Assembly (NCBI GenBank): GCA_029245395.1 | Contig: JAQWPL010000013.1 | Span: 1 to 64,000, forward strand | Length of the DNA: 64,000 nt | Source: Gammaproteobacteria bacterium | GTDB taxonomy: Bacteria > Pseudomonadota > Gammaproteobacteria > Pseudomonadales > Pseudohongiellaceae | Reading direction: 5' to 3' | Shown here: positions 1 through 7,324 of the stretch, in pieces | How positions within the stretch are numbered: the first letter of the stretch is position 1 | Layout of the letters: every line of letters begins with the position of its first letter | Made by a program: the position numbers and the translations under genes | The notes under the pieces: model-generated | Database searches by the model: none | The model's input: only the letters and a program-made list of their open reading frames with translations | Told to the model about the DNA's origin: nothing

Positions 1-717
1 CTCATCGGCAGCAACAAATAATCCGGTGACAACCTGCTCCCCCATCACCAGTAAATTCCTGAACTGCCAGTCCACCAGCTTTTGCTGTAGAAAGGCAATC
101 AGTGCAGTAGCCGCTGCCGACTTACTGTTATCCACATGTTCCCCTTGCACCATAGGCCAGTGAAAAGGCTTTTCGTCTATTAACAAATCTTGTGTATCCA
201 TTCCGCTGGCCTGCAGCATATTGTGTAAAAGCGCCAAATGCTGACGTGACAATTGCCCCGAGCCAAAATGCGGCATCGCATTCAACACAGCCAGATTGTC
301 ATTAACGCGTATACAAAGTAACTGCAGCCGGACATCTTCCACAGCGACTTTTCTTTTACTGGAGGGTGTTGTCGATATCTCGGCTTGAGCTGATGATGTT
401 TCTTTTTCAGCAGACTGAACTGATGTGGCTGGTCGGGTTGAATCCGGCTTTAGCCGGACTTGTGGCGAAGGTGGCGCAGACGGTGGGGAAAGCTGCTCAT
501 CCTGATTAATTACCCTGGCCGCTTCGCTTGCGGTGCTTTGTCTTTCATCAATGTGCTCTGGAATAGCGTCCTTTTGGGCAGACTGTGCCTGCGTCCAGGA
601 CTCAGGCCATTCGCAGGCTTGGGGATGCGGGGCTGCCGGCAGGATAAAACGCGGGAAATAACTCACTATTCCCAATGTTTCCAGATATTCCTGTCGTAAA
701 TCTTCCGGTAATGACAA
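1..717 (-). CDS. Partial hypothetical protein, rimI-neighbour family (HolD/psi-like position)
   Basis: An open frame of 239 codons runs off the left edge, so the C-terminus is missing. I chose the TTG at 717-715 as start because a GGGAG Shine-Dalgarno lies 6 nt upstream, and the in-frame TAA at 759-757 leaves no ATG. The N-terminus (YLETLGIVSYFPR...LPAAPHP) and the later FHWPMV...VDNSKSAA segment, separated by a Pro/Ser/Glu-rich low-complexity linker (about residues 45-120), resemble the poorly characterised protein encoded beside rimI in pseudomonads, at the position where E. coli has holD. That family assignment is from memory of the pattern; function is unknown. The rimI gene itself would lie outside the window. 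Confidence 0.5.
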   Translation of the reverse strand, partial: MSLPEDLRQEYLETLGIVSYFPRFILPAAPHPQACEWPESWTQAQSAQKDAIPEHIDERQSTASEAARVINQDEQLSPPSAPPSPQVRLKPDSTRPATSVQSAEKETSSAQAEISTTPSSKRKVAVEDVRLQLLCIRVNDNLAVLNAMPHFGSGQLSRQHLALLHNMLQASGMDTQDLLIDEKPFHWPMVQGEHVDNSKSAAATALIAFLQQKLVDWQFRNLLVMGEQVVTGLFVAADE

Positions 718-758
718 CGCATTCTCCCAGCATTTTACTGAATTTTTCTCGCGTCCTT

Positions 759-786
759 ATTCTACCGATCTATTGCGCCTTTGTAA
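759..786 (-). promoter_or_regulatory. Candidate sigma-70 promoter for the left-edge gene
   Basis: On the minus strand TTACAA (786-781) is followed after 16 nt by TAGAAT (764-759). Initiation would fall near 752, about 35 nt before the TTG start. Recognised by eye only. Confidence 0.4.
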
Positions 787-898
787 CGATATAGGCTTTG
801 CCTGGCAGATTTTCGCAGTCACAGAAAAAGAGAACCACTTCACATTTTTGTCCCTCCCTGTCAACCGATGTTCTGTCACAGCGTTTTACACAGTGAAC

Positions 899-968
899 TG
901 AATATTCCGGCCGGTATTCATTTTTGATAAAAACTTTTTAACTGAAATTTTTACAACATTGTAAAAAT
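899..968. promoter_or_regulatory. Two palindromes upstream of the EF-hand gene (candidate operators)
   Basis: Positions 947-968 form a perfect inverted repeat with 10-bp arms (ATTTTTACAA / TTGTAAAAAT) around a CA centre. Positions 899-920 form a second, imperfect one: outer arms TGAATA/TATTCA enclose CCGGCCGG. The first ends 26 bp before the ATG at 995, so a bound dimeric regulator would sit over the promoter region. No regulator is identified. Confidence 0.45.
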
Positions 969-994
969 CGCATTATTTAACAGGAGTTACAGTC

Positions 995-1660
995 ATGAAA
1001 CTTAATAAACTAGTCATAGTAAGTACAGTTGCACTGTTAAGTGCCGCTATCCTGCCGGCCGCAACTGCTCAAGATACAGTAGCGCGTGCCGAACGTTCTA
1101 TCTCAGCAATTGATGTGCGTCCACAACGTGGTGATGGTGCTGGGCCTGCAAGGCATCGCCCACGTCCTGGTGGCGCCATCGACAGGTTGTTTGGACATCT
1201 GGACACTGACGAAGATGGTTTTGTCAGTGAAGATGAATTTCTGGATGCCCGCCTTGCCCGTGTCGACATACAGTTTGAGCGCCGTGACGAAGATGGCGAC
1301 GGCCTTATCAGTGAAGAGGAAGCCGACAGACGTGGTGACCGTGGCGAGCATCCTGATGTGGATCGTGAAGCGGTGATCGCCTGTGTTAGAGAAACCATCG
1401 CTGACTGGGAAGGTCCGCATGACATTGAAGATCGATTCGACGCAGTAGATCTCGATGGTGATGGTTATATCGACCTGATGGAACTGAGCATAGCTCTGGA
1501 AGAGCGGGCTTACGTTTTATTTGATCGAATAGATACCAATAACGACGGCTTGATCAGCCTGGAAGAAGTTGAAGTATTCCAGGATGACCAGATCGACCTG
1601 CGCCGCGTGATCCGCGCTTGCATTGATGAAGTCTCCGACCCGTTTGAGGCGACTCTTTAA
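995..1660 (+). CDS. Exported EF-hand calcium-binding protein
   Basis: This 221-aa protein has a clear Sec signal peptide (residues 1-26, ending AATAQ) and four canonical 12-residue EF-hand loops at about 70-81, 98-109, 152-163 and 180-191 (DTDEDGFVSEDE, DEDGDGLISEEE, DLDGDGYIDLME, DTNNDGLISLEE). It should bind Ca2+ in the periplasm or outside the cell. The two EF-hand pairs are separated by VIACVRE, and VIRACIDE follows the last loop, suggesting an internal duplication and perhaps a C130-C210 disulfide. AGGAG lies 8 nt before the ATG. It is a single-gene unit closed by a terminator. No enzymatic domain is visible; the target is unknown. Confidence 0.88.
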   Translation: MKLNKLVIVSTVALLSAAILPAATAQDTVARAERSISAIDVRPQRGDGAGPARHRPRPGGAIDRLFGHLDTDEDGFVSEDEFLDARLARVDIQFERRDEDGDGLISEEEADRRGDRGEHPDVDREAVIACVRETIADWEGPHDIEDRFDAVDLDGDGYIDLMELSIALEERAYVLFDRIDTNNDGLISLEEVEVFQDDQIDLRRVIRACIDEVSDPFEATL

Positions 1661-1750
1661 AACGTCGCATTTACTGCAACGTTTGTAGTACTAGTTTTTT
1701 AGCACTATGAATCACTCCCCTTCTGGTCCCCCGACCTCAAGCGGCACTTT

Positions 1751-1780
1751 GGCCGGACTGAAAAGTCCGGCCTTTTTTTT
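1751..1780 (+). terminator. Rho-independent terminator after the EF-hand gene
   Basis: A perfect 9-bp stem GGCCGGACT/AGTCCGGCC with a GAAA tetraloop (1760-1763) is followed directly by eight T. The T-run is on the plus strand only, so it terminates rightward transcription and protects the convergent minus-strand cluster. Confidence 0.93.
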
Positions 1781-1820
1781 CCTGACAATATTTTTCCAAT
1801 GTATGGGCTTTATGAGCATT

Positions 1821-3377
1821 TCAGGCGAGGATACGCCTGGCCGCATTATGCCCCGGGAGTCCGCTTACACCCCCTCCAGGATGGGCCCCGGATCCACATA
1901 GAAACAGGCCTTTGAATGGCATCTCATACTGTGCCAACCCAATGGCCGGTCGTGCGCTAAACAATTGCTCCAGGGACAAACGGCCATGAAATATATCACC
2001 TCCTATGAGGCCAAATTCTCTTTCCAAATCCCAGGGACTCAATACCTGAACTCCCTCGATCAATGCTCTGAACCCGGGAAAACTGACTTCTACAGTATCC
2101 AATATACTTGTCACTGCTTGCTCTTTGCAGGTATCCCATTGCATTCCCAGATCAGGTGAAAAATGCTGGCAAAACAGGCTCACTACATGACATCCTTTTG
2201 GAGCAAGACTGTCATCCACCAGACTGGGTATGAGCAATTCAATGACCGGGTTGCTTGACCAGCCATTACTGCGGGCTTCCAGATAAGCACGATCCATATA
2301 CTCCAGAGAAGGCCCCAGGATAATGCCCGCCTCCAGACAATGGGGAACCTGCCTGCCCGGATAATTCGGCAATCCATTGAGAGCAACATTCAAGCGAAAA
2401 GCGCCACTGCCACATTTGTACTGCTGAAAATGTGAAAACAGTTCAGAAGGTACATCGCTTTCAGATAGTAGATGATTAAACAGCAGGACTGGGTTTACAT
2501 TGGCAACTACAATGTCCGCTTCATGGACGCTACCGTCCTCCGTAATTACTCCTTCAATACTGCCATTTTCAACAACTACCTTTTCTACTGCTTTATTAGT
2601 GTGATACCTGACACCATATTTTTTCCCCTCTTCCATAACGGCATCGCTGATAGACCCAATTCCGCCAATGGCATGACCCCAACGCCCACTCTCACCATTT
2701 ACATCACCTAATAAATGATGCAAAAGGTTGTATCCATTTCCGGGGGAATAGGGAGAAACATAATTCCCCACAATGGCATCAAACCCTAACAAGGCTTTTA
2801 GAGCTGGGGTAGTAAAAAAGTCATCCAGAATTTCACCGGCACTGCGAGATAACAGCGTGAAAAGAAATTGCTTTTCCCGGCGATTGAGTTTGGCAAACTG
2901 GCGGCTGAGCCTGAACATCCCCAGTAAATCGGATATGCCTACAGCATCAAGCGCTGGCGGCTGCATCAGCATGATGTCTTTTGCTACAGGAACAATAGAC
3001 GAGAGTAAGGCTTCATAGTCTTGAAGAGACTCTGCATCCTGTTTCGAAAACCGGGCAACCTCTTCCTGGAGCTTACCTGTGATTGATACAAAACTGTCCC
3101 CCTCAGGTAAAGGCAAAAAATTATTTACCTTGCGCGGGATGATACGCAGGCCATGTTCATGCAAATTTAAATCGGTAATGATTTTCGAGTGCAACAGGCT
3201 GACAGTGTAAGCGCAGACAGAATTGCGAAAGCCGGGATAAAATTCTTCGGTAACAGCAGCACCGCCCATCAAAGGACGTTTTTCAAGTACGGTGACATCT
3301 TTGCCAGCCTTTGCCAGATAGGCCGCGCAGACGAGTCCATTGTGCCCGCCGCCAATAATGATGACTTTACTGGCCAC
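1821..3377 (-). CDS. Phytoene desaturase-family FAD-dependent oxidoreductase (PYROXD2-like)
   Basis: A 518-aa flavoprotein. The N-terminus carries the dinucleotide-binding fold (VIIIGGGHNG at residues 5-14, acidic LEKR about 20 residues later), and the C-terminus has the second FAD-contact block (FLCGSGAHPGGGVSGLPG). This two-ended pattern is that of the phytoene dehydrogenase/CrtI-like superfamily, and its length and HNGLV motif match the PYROXD2 branch. The substrate is not known for bacterial members; no other carotenoid genes are nearby. No signal peptide, so cytoplasmic. It is the last gene of a minus-strand cluster, 13 bp after the cytochrome c gene. Confidence 0.85.
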   Translation of the reverse strand: MASKVIIIGGGHNGLVCAAYLAKAGKDVTVLEKRPLMGGAAVTEEFYPGFRNSVCAYTVSLLHSKIITDLNLHEHGLRIIPRKVNNFLPLPEGDSFVSITGKLQEEVARFSKQDAESLQDYEALLSSIVPVAKDIMLMQPPALDAVGISDLLGMFRLSRQFAKLNRREKQFLFTLLSRSAGEILDDFFTTPALKALLGFDAIVGNYVSPYSPGNGYNLLHHLLGDVNGESGRWGHAIGGIGSISDAVMEEGKKYGVRYHTNKAVEKVVVENGSIEGVITEDGSVHEADIVVANVNPVLLFNHLLSESDVPSELFSHFQQYKCGSGAFRLNVALNGLPNYPGRQVPHCLEAGIILGPSLEYMDRAYLEARSNGWSSNPVIELLIPSLVDDSLAPKGCHVVSLFCQHFSPDLGMQWDTCKEQAVTSILDTVEVSFPGFRALIEGVQVLSPWDLEREFGLIGGDIFHGRLSLEQLFSARPAIGLAQYEMPFKGLFLCGSGAHPGGGVSGLPGHNAARRILA

Positions 3378-3390
3378 GGACCCTCTCAGC

Positions 3391-4353
3391 TCAGGGTTCT
3401 AGAGAGGAGAGATAGGCCGCTATGTCTACCATGTCTTCAATGCTGAGGTTCTCAACAGCAGACAGCATAAGTGGAGACCACAGCCCGCGCCGGTTGCCCA
3501 CCTGCATGTCATACAACTGACGGGCAATATAGCTTGGCGAGCGGCCAGCCAAAGGGGGTATAGGACCCAAGCCCTTCATATTCACACCATGGCAAGTCGC
3601 ACATGCACCGGACTGCACGAGCATTTCACCGCTGTTGACACTCCCTATAGGGACATAGGCGATAAAACCGGAACGATCATCCCTGAGCTCTGTGCGTTCC
3701 AGGTCTTCGGGCATTTCCAGAATGCGATTACCAATAGTTTCTATAACATCACTACCAGCATCGACATACATCCAGCCGGCCACCACAGTTTCTGGCACGG
3801 TATCGGTTTCAACAACACGGATCCATGGCTTGGAGGTGATACTTGAAAAATATTCAGCAGCCGCTTCTGCTTCTTCCGGAGTGGCATTGGCACCAATAGC
3901 CTGCATATTGGACGCGGGACCATGAAGCGGCTCTGAACTACGTCTCAACCCCGCACGCCAATCCGCCATCTGCTGAAGGATGTACTCTTTTGGCAGGCCA
4001 GCCAGGCTGGCATTTTCCGGTCGACCTTGACCGTTGGGTAAATGGCAATATCCGCAGGCAAACACAACCGGCTCTCTACCGTTGGCGACAATGGATGGCA
4101 TGACTGGATGATCTTGCGGATGCCAGTCGGGAGGCTGGTAAAGATTTCTGGGATTGGTGAATACGAATTCCACCGTACTGTCTGGCACTGTTCTTGGAAC
4201 ATTGAAAGCAAAATCTATTTCAACGCCAGGCGTGTTAATGGCATAAGCCCAGGGCATGGGTGTATTCGGTTCCTGGGCTGAAACAGAACTACTGCCACAA
4301 AAAAAGCAAAGCAACATTAGAAAAACTTTTTGGCGGAGCATAAATTTATCCAT
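3391..4353 (-). CDS. Exported di-heme cytochrome c (c4/c553-like)
   Basis: A 320-aa protein with a signal peptide (residues 1-27, ending SVSAQ) and two c-type haem motifs, CGYCH (100-104) and CATCH (251-255). Each is followed by the LAGL/LAGR-P and YI..Q...(W/Y)..G...R pattern of class I cytochromes of the c4/c553 type, with Met-rich segments that could supply the distal ligands. It should act in the periplasm as an electron carrier. It lies between a flavoprotein and a cysteine synthase-like gene, and may accept electrons from a nearby dehydrogenase, but no partner is proven. A stretch of about 70 residues before the first haem has no recognised domain. Confidence 0.88.
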   Translation of the reverse strand: MDKFMLRQKVFLMLLCFFCGSSSVSAQEPNTPMPWAYAINTPGVEIDFAFNVPRTVPDSTVEFVFTNPRNLYQPPDWHPQDHPVMPSIVANGREPVVFACGYCHLPNGQGRPENASLAGLPKEYILQQMADWRAGLRRSSEPLHGPASNMQAIGANATPEEAEAAAEYFSSITSKPWIRVVETDTVPETVVAGWMYVDAGSDVIETIGNRILEMPEDLERTELRDDRSGFIAYVPIGSVNSGEMLVQSGACATCHGVNMKGLGPIPPLAGRSPSYIARQLYDMQVGNRRGLWSPLMLSAVENLSIEDMVDIAAYLSSLEP

Positions 4354-4386
4354 TTTGTTGATACTTCTTTATCAGGTTTGCGGTTT

Positions 4387-5421
4387 TCATCTGGGTTGCA
4401 GCCATTTCGGCAACAACGTGTAAGCATCAAATTTCTGTGCCTGGTCAAAATTCACTGCATTGGCTTCAAATAATTTCTGTAATTCACCCCCATTGAAGGC
4501 ATCAAAGGTTTCAGTGCAACCTCCGACATGGTGTCCGCCCACAAAAACTTGCGGAATGGTGGGTAGCCCGGTTTTAGCTTTAAGAGCGACACGAATCTTG
4601 CCACCCCTGTTGTCCTCTTGATAGGCCACGGAATCAAGATCTATGGACTGGTATTGAATAACCAGCTTTTCAAACATCTTGCGTACTGACCAGCAGAATT
4701 CACACCATTCCAATGCAAACATGACCACAGGCTTGTCCTTGTCATTAATGGCTGTTTCCAAAAAGTCGATAGCATCAGCTTCAGGCTCCGACGTTTCCTG
4801 AGCGGCTGGAGTAGAGGGACTGCTCGCTACATCAAACCGGAATCCTGGAGTGGATTTGGATATCTCCATTTCCTCATCTGTCATTTCCTCGGAAATGCCA
4901 TCAAATAAAGGCGTACTCAAATACTGCTCCCCAGTGTCGGGCAACATGCACAAAATTGTCGACCCCTCTGGCGCCGTTTCTGCAACCTGCAATGCGCCGC
5001 TAAGGGTAGCTCCAGCCGATATTCCCACAAAAATGCCTTCCTGCTGTGCCAAAGCTTTAGACAGGCGAATTGCTTCCTGTCCGTCGATGGCAACAACCTG
5101 GTCTACCAACTCGGCATCAAGGGCATCTTCAGTAAGCTTTGAAATAAAATCTGGTGTCCATCCCTGCATCAGATGAGGACGAAACGCTTCATGACTGACT
5201 GAAGGTGAGCCGCCGTCAAGGCGCTGCTGTTTTTTGCCACTACCTAGAAGATTTGAATTATCTGGTTCACACACAATGATCTTGGTATTCGGGCTCTTTT
5301 CATCAAGCGCCTTTGCCACACCTTTAAGGGTCCCCCCTGTACCGTACCCGGTAACCCAATAATCGAGAGTCTGGTCTGGGAATGCCATTAGAATTTCCTG
5401 ACCAGTGGTACGGTAATGCAT
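4387..5421 (-). CDS. C-terminal part of interrupted cysteine synthase-glutaredoxin fusion
   Basis: This 344-aa open segment continues, in the same frame, the cysteine synthase gene that starts at 5883 and is cut by TAG at 5442-5440. It contains the rest of the beta-substituting PLP fold (TGYGTGGTLKG phosphate-binding loop, GISAGA, LPDTGEQYLST), then a linker rich in Ser/Pro/Glu, then a glutaredoxin domain with CEFC redox site (about residues 394-397 of the full protein) and the IPQVF.GG..VGGC signature. The fusion suggests O-acetylserine sulfhydrylase coupled to a thiol-disulfide module. The first ATG of this part (5421) lies seven codons after the stop, with no convincing ribosome-binding site, and translation from there would lack the PLP lysine. 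Confidence 0.8.
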   Translation of the reverse strand: MHYRTTGQEILMAFPDQTLDYWVTGYGTGGTLKGVAKALDEKSPNTKIIVCEPDNSNLLGSGKKQQRLDGGSPSVSHEAFRPHLMQGWTPDFISKLTEDALDAELVDQVVAIDGQEAIRLSKALAQQEGIFVGISAGATLSGALQVAETAPEGSTILCMLPDTGEQYLSTPLFDGISEEMTDEEMEISKSTPGFRFDVASSPSTPAAQETSEPEADAIDFLETAINDKDKPVVMFALEWCEFCWSVRKMFEKLVIQYQSIDLDSVAYQEDNRGGKIRVALKAKTGLPTIPQVFVGGHHVGGCTETFDAFNGGELQKLFEANAVNFDQAQKFDAYTLLPKWLQPR

Positions 5422-5439
5422 GTCTGCATTGGCCTCATT

Positions 5440-5883
5440 CTAAAATTGCCTGGTCAAAAACCAGCCATGCTCTTTTGCCAGTTCAATGGCCTTGTTCAGC
5501 ATTCCGGTGCCCTTTTCAGCAGCAGGCGTCAATACTACTTTGGCCCCCAGGAAACGCATCAGTTTTCGCCGTTCCACGCTGAAACTTTCCGCCATAGTGA
5601 CTACCAGCGGATAGCCTTTCTGGGTACAAACCATGGCAAGGCCAATCCCGGTGTTGCCACTGGTTGCTTCAACAACAGTCTGACCCGGTTTGAGAGTACC
5701 CGTGAGTTCAGCATGCTCAATAACACCGAGTGCTAACCTGTCCTTGACTGAACTCATGGGATTGAAGGCCTCAGATTTTACATACAGGTTGATACCTGGC
5801 CGGCCAAGCTTGTTGATTTTAATAACAGGGGTGTTGCCTATAGTCCCGAGGATATTTTCATGTACTGATGCAGAAACTGACAT
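5440..5883 (-). CDS. N-terminal part of interrupted cysteine synthase-glutaredoxin fusion
   Basis: The 147-aa segment starts like cysteine synthase A/B (IGNTPVIKINKLG), carries the PLP Schiff-base lysine in SSVKDR (K47) and the substrate loop TSGNTG (74-79), and runs to GWFLTRQF, where the next codon is TAG. In cysteine synthases this motif continues QFEN-AN; here the sequence after TAG reads NEANADMHYRTTG in the same frame, so the amber codon stands exactly where a conserved Glu (GAG) is expected. It is therefore a nonsense change (or a base-call error), not a frameshift. The full frame would give 498 residues. The gene lies 43 bp downstream of the DUF6152 gene. Confidence 0.82.
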   Translation of the reverse strand: MSVSASVHENILGTIGNTPVIKINKLGRPGINLYVKSEAFNPMSSVKDRLALGVIEHAELTGTLKPGQTVVEATSGNTGIGLAMVCTQKGYPLVVTMAESFSVERRKLMRFLGAKVVLTPAAEKGTGMLNKAIELAKEHGWFLTRQF

Positions 5884-5926
5884 AGAACTTCCTTTCGATA
5901 TTATTGATATTAAAGATTGACACTTT

Positions 5927-7096
5927 TTATTGACCTATTAAATCAGAACGAAAAGAACGGTCATCACAGTTATACGGTTCCCAGGGATAACTTGATACAA
6001 ACATAGTGTCGTTGCCTCGATACTGGCCACTGAAATAAGTCGGATCCTGCGCCACATAACTTCTTACAAGGGCTCCATTAACAGGGTCAATGCGAAAGCG
6101 TTCCTCAACTCGCATCTGATCACTGTGAGGTGTCCGGGCATCAGCCAACAGGATGCCTGCCAGGAATCCCTGTGTATTGACAATGAGTTCATCATTTTCC
6201 CATCGCCCTATGGAATAGCCGCTACGGCTGGGTATCAGATCAGCAGGAAATTCAGTTTCATTTAGATGGATAGCGCGTTCAAACACCATCGTGCCATAGA
6301 TCAATCTAATGACTTCTTCGGTTTGCACAATGCGGTTGATTGGATTATCAAATGACCAGTCCCATAGGATATTGGTGGTTTCACAGCGCAGGCGTGGATT
6401 GTCGGTGGAAGAGCCATCGAATCCCTCTATTGCGGTTAAGCCTGCTTCTGTTAGCTGAAATGGACTTGGATTGTCCCAGGTGGTCGATAGAGGATCTTCT
6501 GAAAAGGATTCAGGAGTGCCCCGTGACCCCTGGAAAGCGCGCCTGCCAGCAGGCACTTGGCCGGGCTCAAACTCCTGCGCAACGCTTAGCGGCACAAGAG
6601 TCCCTTCCAACCCGCGCGGATCAGTCATAACTACCTGCTCTGCCGCCCAGTCACCTGATATGTCCGGGTCGCCATTAGACAGTCGGCGTAAGTCAAACTC
6701 CTGGCGAAGATTCCTGTCCGCTTCAGTCACCTGATCATAGCGGTCCAGGCTGAGACCACTGGCAAAAGTAATCGTACCTGTATAGCACGTATTGTCCTCG
6801 AATCGGTCAGGAGAACCAGTTATGTATACAGGTGAGCCGATTTCAAACAGAGTTTCATCCCAACCTGACCGACGCAGCACAGTACCGCCGCGTAGCTCAC
6901 ATTTCCAATTGGTAATCACACCATCCTCATTGGTGACATCTATATAGACCCAGGAATGGGGGTTAATCATGGCGATGTCGGTAATTACCCCTTCAACGGA
7001 GATATCCACATTGAGATTAAAATTAGCCAGCCCGTGGTGGGCCGTCAACAGGCTAGGGCACAAAGCCATTAATAACAAACAGCTGAATTTATTCAT
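5927..7096 (-). CDS. Exported DUF6152-containing protein
   Basis: A 389-aa protein with a signal peptide (cleavage near AHHG, about residue 20). Residues 20-115 match the DUF6152 pattern: mature N-terminal HHG, then VEGVITDIAMINPHSWVYID, a W-x-CELRGG segment and a LRRSGW...G.P.YITG stretch typical of an OB-like fold. The remaining 270 residues contain SGDWAAEQ and a WENDELIVNTQGF segment, recurrent in secreted proteins of marine proteobacteria with unassigned function. It heads a minus-strand cluster with the cysteine synthase, cytochrome c and flavoprotein genes, and is divergent from the DUF1592 cytochrome gene. Confidence 0.75.
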   Translation of the reverse strand: MNKFSCLLLMALCPSLLTAHHGLANFNLNVDISVEGVITDIAMINPHSWVYIDVTNEDGVITNWKCELRGGTVLRRSGWDETLFEIGSPVYITGSPDRFEDNTCYTGTITFASGLSLDRYDQVTEADRNLRQEFDLRRLSNGDPDISGDWAAEQVVMTDPRGLEGTLVPLSVAQEFEPGQVPAGRRAFQGSRGTPESFSEDPLSTTWDNPSPFQLTEAGLTAIEGFDGSSTDNPRLRCETTNILWDWSFDNPINRIVQTEEVIRLIYGTMVFERAIHLNETEFPADLIPSRSGYSIGRWENDELIVNTQGFLAGILLADARTPHSDQMRVEERFRIDPVNGALVRSYVAQDPTYFSGQYRGNDTMFVSSYPWEPYNCDDRSFRSDLIGQ

Positions 7097-7251
7097 ACTT
7101 AATAAGAGGCTCCCTAAAATTCATTCAAGGATGAAAACTGCAGTCAGCATAAAAAAGAGGGAGTTAAAATTCAATCAATTAAAGGTAATAGCAATTTTAG
7201 TTCTTTAGTGAGAGCCGACTATAAACACTAATTTTTTAGGATTTTTCCAAG

Positions 7252-7278
7252 AATTCAATCTATATCATAACTTGAATT
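7252..7278. promoter_or_regulatory. Inverted repeat in the divergent DUF6152/DUF1592 intergenic region
   Basis: AATTCAA (7252-7258) and TTGAATT (7272-7278) are perfect 7-bp arms separated by 13 bp, 47 bp before the ATG of the DUF1592 gene and within the 228-bp region between two divergent genes. It could be an operator serving one or both directions. Short AT-rich arms make chance possible. Confidence 0.3.
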
Positions 7279-7324
7279 GCACCATGGGCTACTTTATTCT
7301 TCCCGGCTCATAAGAGGATTATTC

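Noticed and set aside
460-699. Plus-strand ORF rich in Arg/Trp at the left edge
   Set aside because: It is the complement of the Pro-rich linker of the minus-strand gene, which has a start with Shine-Dalgarno and a promoter candidate.
1707-1901. Small plus-strand ORF after the EF-hand gene
   Set aside because: It spans the strong terminator hairpin and overlaps the end of the convergent flavoprotein gene.
5421-5442. Frameshift in the cysteine synthase gene
   Set aside because: The two halves are in the same frame; only the TAG codon separates them.
7277-7324. Start of the DUF1592 cytochrome at 7277
   Set aside because: The extra 16 residues would precede the signal peptide; ATG 7325 has AGAGGA upstream and gives a normal leader.
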